A stretch of DNA of 34,189 bases from Rikenellaceae bacterium (lineage in GTDB: Bacteria; Bacteroidota; Bacteroidia; Bacteroidales; Rikenellaceae), in assembly GCA_015059865.1 (NCBI GenBank), contig SUZP01000017.1, positions 1-34,189 of the forward strand. Direction: 5' to 3'. Below the pieces are notes generated by a model that saw only the letters and a program-made list of their open reading frames with translations, searched no databases and had not been told where the DNA came from. Both the position numbers and the translations under genes were made by a program. How positions within the stretch are numbered: position 1 is the stretch's first letter; each line of letters opens with the position of its first letter. Shown here in pieces: positions 26,391 through 33,894 of this stretch.

Positions 26391-26966
26391 CTACCAACCA
26401 ATCTTGCCGCTACCATCCAAAATACAATATCGGTAGTGGACATTGGCAGCTCCCTCTATTTTTTCTTTGCAAGCAGCGAGTTTAGAGCCAACGCTTTTTT
26501 CACTCCCTCCATGAAAGTGGTGGAAAATCTGAATAAAATACTTGTGAACTTTTTCGTCTTTGTTGTCTTTTGCCAACTTCAAAAAATCTTTCTCGTATTG
26601 ATCGAGCGTGGTTCTTGCGTGTGCCTTAAACTCTATCTGCGCCAAAAGAGTGCGATTTTCATTGTAGATTGTCAAGTCGAATTGCGCCGACTGCCCAATC
26701 GCCTCATTTACACAGATATTCTCTTTCTCCTTAAAACGATACTTTTTATCTGTTGGGGTTTCGACCGAATAGAACCAATTTGGCTCTTTTTCACGAAGCT
26801 CCTCTATAAAAGCGCACTTCAACTCCTGTTCGCTCACCCTGATTTCACCTGCTTTTTTGCCGTGAGTATAGTTGGGAAATATTATTCCACCGTTCGAATT
26901 ACCGTTGTAAGCCTCTTTTATTCGCTGAAAAGATGCTTCAATAATCTTTTCTATTCTTGCTTTCAT
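26391..26966 (-). CDS. Small PD-(D/E)XK nuclease-like protein of unknown function
   Basis: A 191-residue protein that I do not recognise by name. Residues 96-115 show a core that fits the PD-(D/E)XK fold: FDLTI with Asp97, a turn (YNENRT), then QIEFKAH with Glu112 and Lys114, giving D-x14-E-x-K. An upstream helix with Glu55-Glu56 (SEQELKCAFIEEL) could supply a further acidic residue. Lys is abundant and there is no signal peptide or membrane segment, so a cytoplasmic DNA- or RNA-acting protein is likely. It is the last gene of a - strand unit, 26 bp after the GyrA-coil-like gene. The region looks more A/T-rich than flanking housekeeping genes, which may hint at transfer. The nuclease role is inferred from the motif only. 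Confidence 0.6.
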   Translation of the reverse strand: MKARIEKIIEASFQRIKEAYNGNSNGGIIFPNYTHGKKAGEIRVSEQELKCAFIEELREKEPNWFYSVETPTDKKYRFKEKENICVNEAIGQSAQFDLTIYNENRTLLAQIEFKAHARTTLDQYEKDFLKLAKDNKDEKVHKYFIQIFHHFHGGSEKSVGSKLAACKEKIEGAANVHYRYCILDGSGKIGW

Positions 26967-26992
26967 ATAGATTACGATTTAGCTCTACAAAT

Positions 26993-27301
26993 TTATAATT
27001 TTTTATCGTTTAATCCAAGTATTTGGCAATAACGCACCACTCTTTCATACTCCTTTTGGAGTTCCTCGTATTTCAATGCACCCCATTGGCGAAGTTCAAG
27101 GCCAAGCAAGTAATGGGCCTGTCTTAATGAGATATTAAAGCGTGGCACAACTCTCTCTATTACATCTTTTTCGGTCTTAGACCTGCGTATAATCTCAATA
27201 AATTCATATTTGCGTTGCACAACCGCAAGTAGTGCCTCCAAGCGCAATTTTTGCCACCGGTAATAGGAGGTTTTCCGCTTTCTTAAATCGTTTGTCTTCA
27301 T
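26993..27301 (-). CDS. Small protein resembling the GyrA/ParC coiled-coil (C-gate) segment
   Basis: 102 residues, basic and helical. From about residue 20 it follows the type IIA topoisomerase A-subunit pattern after the tower domain: RLEALLAVV, IIRRSKTEKD, RFNISLRQAHYLLGLEL, GALKYEELQKEYE. Compare the GyrA/ParC features HILEGL, IRxSxTPEEA, RFxLSExQAxAILxMRL and LTGLExEKxxxEY. The breakage-reunion domain with its catalytic Tyr and the beta-pinwheel are entirely absent. This segment lies by the primary dimer interface in gyrase. The start is ATG 27301, 14 bp after the DnaE-like gene, so cotranslation is likely. Possible roles are a dimeriser, a topoisomerase-interacting protein, or a DNA-binding helper. 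The homology is my reading by eye and needs a profile search. Confidence 0.55.
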   Translation of the reverse strand: MKTNDLRKRKTSYYRWQKLRLEALLAVVQRKYEFIEIIRRSKTEKDVIERVVPRFNISLRQAHYLLGLELRQWGALKYEELQKEYERVVRYCQILGLNDKKL

Positions 27302-27315
27302 ATTTGTTACTATTT

Positions 27316-29211
27316 TTATTGGTTATTGCAAGCCTCCGCATATTCAGCAGGGTAGTGCGCTCGGAGGTAGGCTACTCGATATGCCAAAAGGGTGGCGCAA
27401 ATGGCGTGTGCTCTATTGGAACAATGGCACGAATAGACCTTCACCAATCTATCAAAAGTTAATGGTTGCTCCTCGTTCGCAGCGGCTCGAAAAACACCTT
27501 CTACTCCGCCCTGACGGAATAAATTGAGGGTTTTCGAATCATCGAGAGGTATATTTTCAATATCTAACGCTACCCTACTCGCACATTTCGCAATAATATC
27601 GAGTGTATTTGACGAGAGAATATGCAACACCTCAACACCCATGCGCTTTAACTGTTCTGCGCCATACTGCGTTACTACAACCGCATTTTCATACTCCGCA
27701 GACTCCACAAAAGCCAAAGGCGCTCGCTCCGAAATATCCCCCTCACAAAGAGCCACACCGCAAGAGTGAATATCCATTTTGCGCACTACCCCAACAAGTT
27801 TTTGGGCTTGCGGAAACTCCGCCGTTATGATTTTGGAGGTAAAATAATTTGGCATTGCTATGTTTGCAATACGCTCTTCGCCATATCGCCCTACTATCCA
27901 TTTAAGCACCCTTTCTCGCCCTAATTTGTCAAACTCTACCTCTATGCGTGGCAGAGATTGTTCGGTGTTGAAAAAGTCGTTAAATGCCAAGTCGAATTGC
28001 AAAGGATTAACCTGAGTTATTCCAAGGCAATACAGCACCAACGAACACGCAGCCGAGCCTCTGCCCGGACCTACTTGCGCACCCAATTCGTGGGCAGCAG
28101 CGATTATCTCGTGCCACATCAAAAAATAGGCAGGGTCGCCATTGCGGTTGATGATTTTCAACTCCGCTTTCAATCTCTCTTTGACCTCTACCGGCAGAGG
28201 TTTTCCAAAACGCTCGTATGCCCCCTCGAAGGCGAGTTGAGCAAGGTGTTCGACCTCATCTACCCCTTCGGGCAAAAGGGGCTTTGGCAATAGCGGTGCG
28301 TGGCTGATAGAGTAGTGTTCAACCTTGTTGAAAATCTCTATTGTATTCTCCAACGCTTCGGGAATATCGCCGAACAACTCGTTCATCTCGGCGGTGGTTT
28401 TGAGCCACTCCTGCTTAGAGAAGATAAGGCGAGAGACATCATCGTAACGCTTGTTGCTGTTGATGCAGAGCAGGGTGTCTTGCGCCTCGCAATCCTCCTC
28501 ATTCACAAAGTGAATATCGTTGGCGCAAATCAACTTTATATCGAGTTTTTCCGAAAGGGCAAGTAGTTGATTATTAACTTTTTGCTCCAATTTGTGGGTA
28601 TTGTGATTTGCTCGCTCAACAGTTGGCTTGTGGCGGTGCAACTCGAAGTAATAATCATCGCCAAAAACACTTTTATACCACCTTGCGGTGTGCTCGGCAG
28701 AGGCTAAATCGTTATGGAGAATGTGTTGCGCCACCTCGCCACCAATACAAGCTGAACAGCAGATAAGCCCATCGTGGTAACGCTCCAAGTCGGTATGGTC
28801 GGTGCGAGGGCGACCATAATACCCCTCCAACCACGACCTCGAAACGATTTTTACGAGGTTTTTGTAGCCCGTAAGGTTTTTAGCGAGGAGCACGAGGTGA
28901 TAACCCGCAAAGTCCTCTCTGTCGCCTTTTTGCTCCATTCCTCGCCGTGCAACATAGACCTCGCAACCGATAATCGGCTTAAACGAGGTGCCAAGTTTTC
29001 GATTTTTACGCTCAACATACTCCACAAACTCCGCGATGCCATACATATTGGCGTGGTCGGTGATGGCTATACCCGGCATTCCGTCTGCCATAGCCTTATC
29101 AACAAGTTCCGAAATCTTCGCAATGCCATCTAACAGCGAATACTCGGTGTGGGTGTGCAGATGCACAAAGGGGTGCATTTCTGCTTTTGAGTTAGTTAAA
29201 TCTCTTTTCAT
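27316..29211 (-). CDS. Shortened, polymerase-dead DnaE paralogue with intact-looking PHP domain
   Basis: 631 residues; a full DnaE has about 1100-1200. Residues 12-285 are a PHP domain with its metal-site residues visible: HLHTH (17-21), TDH (51-53), GCE (82-84), His105, Cys155 and NDIH (231-234). Residues 375-550 follow the DnaE palm: GPGRGSAA (381-388), a VRKMDIHSCGV segment and IPLDDSKT. The catalytic Asp pair (DFDVDF in E. coli) reads IEVEF (Glu424, Glu426), and the third Asp site (DFLGL) reads HILSS (His530). The fingers are missing: the text jumps to NRAHAICATLLAYRVAYLRAHYPAEY and stops. Polymerase activity is therefore unlikely, while PHP exonuclease or phosphoesterase activity is possible. 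Met12 (29178) is an alternative start. It is the first gene of a three-gene unit. Confidence 0.75.
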   Translation of the reverse strand: MKRDLTNSKAEMHPFVHLHTHTEYSLLDGIAKISELVDKAMADGMPGIAITDHANMYGIAEFVEYVERKNRKLGTSFKPIIGCEVYVARRGMEQKGDREDFAGYHLVLLAKNLTGYKNLVKIVSRSWLEGYYGRPRTDHTDLERYHDGLICCSACIGGEVAQHILHNDLASAEHTARWYKSVFGDDYYFELHRHKPTVERANHNTHKLEQKVNNQLLALSEKLDIKLICANDIHFVNEEDCEAQDTLLCINSNKRYDDVSRLIFSKQEWLKTTAEMNELFGDIPEALENTIEIFNKVEHYSISHAPLLPKPLLPEGVDEVEHLAQLAFEGAYERFGKPLPVEVKERLKAELKIINRNGDPAYFLMWHEIIAAAHELGAQVGPGRGSAACSLVLYCLGITQVNPLQFDLAFNDFFNTEQSLPRIEVEFDKLGRERVLKWIVGRYGEERIANIAMPNYFTSKIITAEFPQAQKLVGVVRKMDIHSCGVALCEGDISERAPLAFVESAEYENAVVVTQYGAEQLKRMGVEVLHILSSNTLDIIAKCASRVALDIENIPLDDSKTLNLFRQGGVEGVFRAAANEEQPLTFDRLVKVYSCHCSNRAHAICATLLAYRVAYLRAHYPAEYAEACNNQ

Positions 29212-29236
29212 ATTTTCTCTTTTTTCGTTTCTGCTG

Positions 29237-29270
29237 CAAAAATAGTTTGATGGTATGCAAAATTATTGCA
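29237..29270. promoter_or_regulatory. Divergent promoter region with palindrome TGCAAAATTATTGCA
   Basis: On the - strand TATTTTTG (29244-29237) is a TAnnTTTG box about 26 bp before the DnaE-like start. On the + strand TATATTTG lies at 29281-29288. Between them 29256-29270 is a palindrome, TGCAA-AATTA-TTGCA, that covers the -33 region of both directions, a natural place for an operator. An identical half-site arrangement occurs at 30516-30530. Confidence 0.5.
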
Positions 29271-29280
29271 GAGGTTTTAT

Positions 29281-29586
29281 TATATTTGCAAAAAGTTTTG
29301 TTGCCCCAAAAAAAGAGGGATAAAAAATGATTTGTTCCCAAAGGGTAAAATCGGAGGCGATTGTGGAAATTTTGTGCGTTACGCAGTGGTGGAAAGCGCA
29401 ACCGACGCTGCGGAGCGAGGGCAGAGGGTGCTTGCACACTTTGCCGAGCCGCGAGGAGGAAAAGCCTGCGAAGCAGGATTAACATACTCGGCGTATGTGA
29501 GTATTCACACCGCAAGTAAGGTGCAAAATTTACCAATCGGAACGATTTACAGTGCAATGAAACAATAACCAAACAAACAATAAACT
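29281..29586 (+). other. Structured leader or interspersed element before the WYL gene
   Basis: This stretch has a TATATTTG box at its start but no convincing gene. It holds a chain of small perfect hairpins: TGCGT-t-ACGCA (29375-29385), GTGC-tt-GCAC (29428-29437), CCTGC-gaa-GCAGG (29465-29477), ACATAC-tcggc-GTATGT (29482-29498) and GTGA-gtat-TCAC (29497-29508). It could be a structured 5' leader of the regulator or a mobile intergenic element. An open frame through it starts only with TTG and is not accepted as a gene. Confidence 0.45.
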
Positions 29587-30504
29587 ATGGCAAGTAAGGC
29601 AATTAACCGTTATGTGTGGCTGCTCAATACTTTGATGCAGCGCAAAAGTTTAACCTTTAAGGAGATTTGCGACCTATGGGATAGGAGCAGTTTGACCGAT
29701 GGCAAGCCGTTGGCATTGCGAACTTTTCACCAACATCGCGAGGCGATTGCCGAACTATTCGGCGTGGAGATTGTCTGCGACTCGAACACCTACAAATACT
29801 CTATCGCTTCGCCCGAAGAGCTGAAAAATAACGCAGCGCAGCAGTGGCTCTTCAACTCGTTTGCCATCGCAAACACCATCGAGGCGGGGCGTAATATGAA
29901 GGAGCGCATCCTCTTCGAGGAGATTCCAAGCGGTGCAGAGTATGCACAAATGGTTGTAGATGCGATGCAGCAAAATAGGGTATTACTCGTTGATTACAAA
30001 CCATTTAAGGGGGAGAAATTTGAACTCTACCTGCAACCATACGCAATGCGAGTTTACAATCAGCGTTGGTATGTGGTAGGTCGATTCAAGGAGAGTGGCA
30101 AGATACGAAATATCGCCCTCGACCGCATTCTCCGAATGGAGATTACAGAGGAGGAGTTCTCGTTGCCGGAGGATTTCGATGCGCACGACTACTACTCGCA
30201 CACGGTGGGTATTTTCGTTAATGAGGCGCTGAAACCGCAACGAGTTGTGCTACGAACATTCGGCGTTGCGACCGAGTATATGCGCACTGTGCCGTTGCAC
30301 CCATCGCAGCACGAAATTGCCACAAATGGCGAGGAGTATAGCGACTTTGAGTACTACCTCAACCTCACGCCTGAACTTACAGGCAAGCTTCTCTCCAAGG
30401 GCGATTGGGTGGAGGTCATAGAGCCGAAGGCGTTGCGCGAGGAGATTAAAAAATATGCCGACTCGATATCTAATCTATATCGAAGAAAGAGATTTTGGGA
30501 GTAA
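29587..30504 (+). CDS. WYL-domain transcriptional regulator
   Basis: A 305-residue cytoplasmic protein. The first 65 or so residues form a helical, probably winged-helix DNA-binding region (INRYVWLLNTLMQRKSLTFKEI). A WYL domain spans about 130-190, with VDYKPFKGEKFELYLQPY and RWYVVGRF in place of the canonical W-Y-L run, followed by NIALDRI. A C-terminal WCX-like extension follows (VVLRTFG; DWVEVIEPKALREEI). WYL proteins bind nucleotide or nucleic-acid ligands and often control phage-defence or DNA-damage genes. It is divergent from the PHP/DnaE-like unit across 375 bp, and TGCAA-N5-TTGCA palindromes sit on both sides of it. That it regulates the unit is inference; Bacteroidales genomes carry several WYL genes with unrelated neighbours. 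Confidence 0.85.
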   Translation: MASKAINRYVWLLNTLMQRKSLTFKEICDLWDRSSLTDGKPLALRTFHQHREAIAELFGVEIVCDSNTYKYSIASPEELKNNAAQQWLFNSFAIANTIEAGRNMKERILFEEIPSGAEYAQMVVDAMQQNRVLLVDYKPFKGEKFELYLQPYAMRVYNQRWYVVGRFKESGKIRNIALDRILRMEITEEEFSLPEDFDAHDYYSHTVGIFVNEALKPQRVVLRTFGVATEYMRTVPLHPSQHEIATNGEEYSDFEYYLNLTPELTGKLLSKGDWVEVIEPKALREEIKKYADSISNLYRRKRFWE

Positions 30505-30515
30505 AATTTATGGTG

Positions 30516-30530
30516 TGCAATAGTTTTGCA
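30516..30530. promoter_or_regulatory. Palindrome TGCAATAGTTTTGCA (possible WYL operator)
   Basis: TGCAA-N5-TTGCA with the same arms and spacer length as 29256-29270. Both are preceded by ATGGT. It lies 12 bp after the WYL stop codon and could also be a weak hairpin in the 3' region. Confidence 0.4.
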
Positions 30531-30598
30531 TAGCTATAAAGTGGTTTGTAAAGATTATTTTTTTGCGTTTTGGGTGGTTACACAAGTCAAAAAAATTA

Positions 30599-30606
30599 TA
30601 ACTTTG
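30599..30606 (+). promoter_or_regulatory. -7 promoter box TAACTTTG for the M28 peptidase
   Basis: TAnnTTTG match 42 bp before ATG 30648, with an A-rich leader. No well-spaced -33 element is clear. Confidence 0.6.
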
Positions 30607-30647
30607 CGTCTCAAATTTAAAAAACAATTAAAAAAACTTACGAAAAT

Positions 30648-32162
30648 ATGAAATTCTTAATTATCAGCCTGCTGTTTTTGCTACCTACAACAGCTATGGC
30701 ACAATCCTCGGCCGTGAAGCAGATTATGAAGATGGCCAAAGAGGATAACCGTACAATGCAACACCTCGATATTCTGTGTAATCGCTTTGGTGGTCGTTTG
30801 GCTGGCTCGCCAGCTTGCGAGACGGCCGAGAAGTGGGCAAAAAAGTGTTTCGAGGAGTGGGGATACGAGGTTTCGCTCGAAAAGATTGGCGATATGAATG
30901 TCGGCTTCACTCGCGGAGGCTGGTGGGGCAGGATGACTGGCGAGGAGAATATGGTGCTACACTTCGCTACCCCATCTTTCACATCGGGAACAAAAGGACC
31001 TCAGAGTGGTCATGTGGTGTTAGACCCTCTGTCGCAAATAGAGTTCGACCGCAACAAACACACCTACAAGGGAGCTTGGGTGTTGGTCGAGAACCTCTCG
31101 TTGAAGGGCGTTGCCATCAACTACAACGAAGAGTCGATGAAGCAGCGCGCAGAGATTATCAAGAGCAACAATAAGATTGCCGAGGGCCAAGGTCGCTACT
31201 TAGATAGAAGCAAATTCAACAAGGAGGTTCCAGCCCTCTTCTACAAAGAGTTGGTCGAGGCGGGTATTCTTGGCTTTATACGCCCTGCAACCGTACCTCT
31301 CAATGCTCGCTACGACCGCGTAGTGGTGCGCGAGAACTACACCTTCGAGCAACTCCCAACAGTGCCAGATATCCTGCTCAACGAGGAGCAGTTTGCCCGT
31401 GTATACAAGCTTGCCGAGGAGAGAAGAGATGTGCGTTTGGAGTTCGATATTCGCAACTACTTCCGCCCAGGTCCTATCCCTTATCACAATGTGGTTGCAT
31501 CGATTAAGGGTAGTAAATATCCGAATGAGTATGTTATCCTCGGTGCGCACCTCGACGCTTACGATATAGCTTCGGGTAGTGTGGATTGTGGAAATGGAGT
31601 GGCAGCTGTGATGGAAGCTGCCCGTATGCTCGCCGTCTCGGGCGCAAAACCTGAGCGCACAATCCTCTTTATTCTCTTTGGTGCGGAGGAGTTTGGCTTG
31701 CGAGGCTCGAAGGCATGGGTGGAGCAAAACAAGGATAAGTTGGATGGTATCTCGATGATGTTTAACCGCGATAGTGGCCCACTGCCCTATGTTGGTTTCA
31801 AAGCCCCGAAGTCGTTGGTTAAGGAGTACGACAAGATTGCTGAGCCAATTCGCCAACTCTATCCTGAGTATGGCTTCGAAGTGAGCGAGTTAAAGCCTTT
31901 TGCTCGCCCCGATGCACCTCGTACAGCCGACCACTTTACATTCAGATGGTGCGGTGTTCCAGCTGGGCGAATGGTGATGAAGGATGTTATGGGTTACGGC
32001 TTCGATTACCGCGAGATATGGCATACCGAGCGTGATAACTACAATAAGGTTATTGTCGAGTACGAGGAGCAGTCGGCACCAGTACTGGCAATTATAGCTT
32101 TGGGTACGGCCAACCTCTCGAAAAAACTTCCGCGCGAGGAGGTCTACTTGCCAAAGAAGTAG
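30648..32162 (+). CDS. M28-family metallopeptidase (carboxypeptidase Q-like), exported
   Basis: 504 residues with a Sec signal peptide (MKFLIISLLFLLPTTAMAQ). There is no lipobox, so it is probably periplasmic. An N-terminal part (about 20-120) and a PA-like insert (about 120-270) precede the di-zinc peptidase domain. Metal and catalytic residues are visible in order: AHLDAYD (His, about 300), VDCGNGVAA (Asp), GAEEFGLRGS (two Glu), FNRDSGP (Asp) and TADHFTF (His). This arrangement matches the plasma glutamate carboxypeptidase branch of M28, which removes unsubstituted N- or C-terminal residues from peptides. It is transcribed alone, ending at a strong terminator. The substrate is probably oligopeptides, unproven. 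Confidence 0.88.
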   Translation: MKFLIISLLFLLPTTAMAQSSAVKQIMKMAKEDNRTMQHLDILCNRFGGRLAGSPACETAEKWAKKCFEEWGYEVSLEKIGDMNVGFTRGGWWGRMTGEENMVLHFATPSFTSGTKGPQSGHVVLDPLSQIEFDRNKHTYKGAWVLVENLSLKGVAINYNEESMKQRAEIIKSNNKIAEGQGRYLDRSKFNKEVPALFYKELVEAGILGFIRPATVPLNARYDRVVVRENYTFEQLPTVPDILLNEEQFARVYKLAEERRDVRLEFDIRNYFRPGPIPYHNVVASIKGSKYPNEYVILGAHLDAYDIASGSVDCGNGVAAVMEAARMLAVSGAKPERTILFILFGAEEFGLRGSKAWVEQNKDKLDGISMMFNRDSGPLPYVGFKAPKSLVKEYDKIAEPIRQLYPEYGFEVSELKPFARPDAPRTADHFTFRWCGVPAGRMVMKDVMGYGFDYREIWHTERDNYNKVIVEYEEQSAPVLAIIALGTANLSKKLPREEVYLPKK

Positions 32163-32198
32163 AGCCATCAGCTAAAAAAACTTGGCTAAAATAGTAAT

Positions 32199-32235
32199 GG
32201 GTGTATCCAATGGGTTTGTTGGATATGCCCTTTTT
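32199..32235 (+). terminator. Rho-independent terminator of the M28 peptidase gene
   Basis: GGGTGTATCCAA pairs with TTGGATATGCCC (two wobble pairs) around an 8-nt loop, then TTTTT. Confidence 0.85.
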
Positions 32236-32260
32236 GTTTGATAAGAGGCCCAAACAAGGT

Positions 32261-32291
32261 TTTGGATATTTTGATAGTTTTGCTACTTTTG
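32261..32291 (+). promoter_or_regulatory. Bacteroidetes promoter for the hemolysin-III family gene
   Basis: TTTG at 32261-32264, a 19-bp spacer, and TACTTTTG at 32284-32291, a good match to the -33/-7 arrangement of the primary sigma factor. ATG 32314 follows 22 bp later. This is the best-formed promoter in the window. Confidence 0.75.
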
Positions 32292-32313
32292 CCACAACAA
32301 AAGTCTATAAAAA

Positions 32314-32979
32314 ATGAAAGAGAAAGTTTCAAAGAGACTCTATATTCCATCGTTCGGCGAGGAGGTTGCAAACGCTGTTTCGCACGGCGTAATGACTGTT
32401 TTGATGCTTTTGGCTCTACCATTCTCGGCGGTTTGGGCATATATTCACGGCGGCACACAGGGAGTGCTCGATGCAACGGGCGTCTCGATATTTGTTATCA
32501 GCATCTTTTTGATGTTTCTCTGCTCGACACTCTACCACGCAATGCAACCTGAGTCGAAGCACAAGGCGGTGTTTCATATCCTCGACCATATAATGATTTA
32601 CTTCGCCATCGCCGGCTCTTATACTCCGATTGCTCTCTCCGTAATAGGCGGTTGGCAGGGGGTGCTTATCGTTGTTATTCAGTGGCTTATGGTGTTGTTT
32701 GGTATATTCTACAAGTCGCTATCAAAGCGTTCAATACCATCGGTCAGCCTTACGATATACCTGATTATGGGTTGGATGATTGTGATATTTTTCCCGCTGT
32801 TTTGGAAGAGCGCCTCTACCCCACTACTCGCGCTGATTGGCGCAGGCGGAGTATTCTACACCATCGGTGCGTGGTTTTACGCCAAAAAGGGATTTCGCTA
32901 TCACCACCTTGTGTGGCACCTATTGATAAATCTGGCAGTCGTCTGCCACTTTGTAGGCATTGTGTTTTTCTTGTATTAA
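32314..32979 (+). CDS. Hemolysin-III/YqfA (PAQR-like) membrane protein
   Basis: A 221-residue integral membrane protein with about seven hydrophobic segments. Family signatures are visible: EEVANAVSHGV near the N-terminus, CSTLYHAMQ, LDHIMIYFAIAGSYTPI and, near the end, YHHLVWHLLINLAVVCHFVGI. The conserved Ser, His and Asp residues build the metal site of the adiponectin-receptor-like (CREST) superfamily. Bacterial members have been linked to membrane-fluidity homeostasis; the haemolysin name is historical and does not imply a toxin. It has its own promoter and a terminator shared with the convergent gene, so it is a single-gene unit. Confidence 0.9.
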   Translation: MKEKVSKRLYIPSFGEEVANAVSHGVMTVLMLLALPFSAVWAYIHGGTQGVLDATGVSIFVISIFLMFLCSTLYHAMQPESKHKAVFHILDHIMIYFAIAGSYTPIALSVIGGWQGVLIVVIQWLMVLFGIFYKSLSKRSIPSVSLTIYLIMGWMIVIFFPLFWKSASTPLLALIGAGGVFYTIGAWFYAKKGFRYHHLVWHLLINLAVVCHFVGIVFFLY

Positions 32980-32984
32980 ACAAA

Positions 32985-33017
32985 AAGCGACCGCAAAATG
33001 GCAATTTGCAGTCGCTT
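32985..33017. terminator. Bidirectional terminator
   Basis: AAGCGAC-c-GCAAA pairs with TTTGC-a-GTCGCTT. On the - strand the stem is followed by TTTTTG, ending the BtuH-like gene. On the + strand it follows the hemolysin-III gene stop by 5 bp. Confidence 0.8.
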
Positions 33018-33073
33018 CGAGGCCTTACGCCTCCACCCTAAACTAAATTATTTCGGAATTATTTTCAGGAGAA

Positions 33074-33862
33074 CTACTCCTTTACTATTGTGATATCATC
33101 GAGTGCAAAGTATGCAGGGTGCATAAACTTGTCGGCACCACCCTCGCCATTCCATTGCACATCGAACTTAACCTTATTAACCTTGCCAAGCGGGGACAAA
33201 TCCCACTTCTTCCAGTCCGAGAATGAAGCTTTGCCATTCTCATAGAGATAGAGCGTAACAGCATTGCTTTCAACCTCATTTCCTTCGGCATCGAGAGTAT
33301 AACCCTTTGCCTCAATCCAAATCGACTGCTCGGCGGTTAGCGCATCAGCCATATCATTGCCTTGCACAGCCGACGAGTAGGAGTAGGCGGTGTGTGCCAC
33401 CCACGCACTCTCAATAAATCCAGCTTCAGTTTTGAATTGAAGTACCGAGCGAGCATCGCCCATCATATCGCACTTGTAGCCGTTATGGACAATGCAGTTA
33501 TTGCCCGAATGAGCCCCTTCGGTAAATACGGTGAGTTGCTCCATAAAGGAGGTTGCGGTGGTGTAGTCGGTGGTGTAGTAGTTCGACACGGCAAGACCAC
33601 CATTCCAATAGGCTGCAGTGTACCACAACTCGTTTACGGTGCTGTAAAGGTCGGTCGCTTCGTCGTACCACGCATAGCCCTCCTGCTTGTAGAGTAGTTC
33701 GCCGTTGTACTGCGGATTGTCGATAAGCGAGGTCCAATAATCGCCCTCGAAGTCGAGCGTAATACGGTTTTTGCCGTCGCCAGCACCCTCGTTACCATTG
33801 TTGTCAGGCGAACAAGCCGCCACCATTGCGCCAAGCGCAAGAATTAAGAAAATCTTTTTCAT
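33074..33862 (-). CDS. DUF4465 lipoprotein, BtuH-like corrinoid-binding surface protein
   Basis: 262 residues; the signal peptide ends in the lipobox MVAAC (Cys17), followed by an acidic/Asn/Gly spacer like the surface-export signals of Bacteroidetes lipoproteins. The body fits DUF4465: TLDFEGDYWTSLID, a WNGGLAVSNYYTTDY segment, NNCIVHNGYKC, and a C-terminal HPAYFALDDITI. DUF4465 proteins of gut Bacteroides (BtuH) are cell-surface vitamin B12 binders. The cobalamin riboswitch upstream on the same strand strongly supports that role here. No btuB/TonB-dependent transporter gene is visible, and a terminator follows, so this is a single-gene unit inside the window. Ligand binding itself is inferred. 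Confidence 0.88.
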   Translation of the reverse strand: MKKIFLILALGAMVAACSPDNNGNEGAGDGKNRITLDFEGDYWTSLIDNPQYNGELLYKQEGYAWYDEATDLYSTVNELWYTAAYWNGGLAVSNYYTTDYTTATSFMEQLTVFTEGAHSGNNCIVHNGYKCDMMGDARSVLQFKTEAGFIESAWVAHTAYSYSSAVQGNDMADALTAEQSIWIEAKGYTLDAEGNEVESNAVTLYLYENGKASFSDWKKWDLSPLGKVNKVKFDVQWNGEGGADKFMHPAYFALDDITIVKE

Positions 33863-33894
33863 AGTCTTTTAATTTTTAGTTAAACATAAGTGTT

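Noticed and set aside
27316..29211. Replicative DNA polymerase III alpha subunit
   Set aside because: The catalytic Asp residues are replaced and the fingers are missing, so it cannot be the working polymerase.
29266..29568. 100-codon open frame between the DnaE-like and WYL genes
   Set aside because: It begins only with TTG, overlaps the promoter region and hairpin chain, has an unconvincing composition, and resembles no protein I know; it is treated as a leader or repeat element.
32314..32979. Haemolytic toxin
   Set aside because: The hemolysin-III family name is historical; the protein is a PAQR-like membrane protein.
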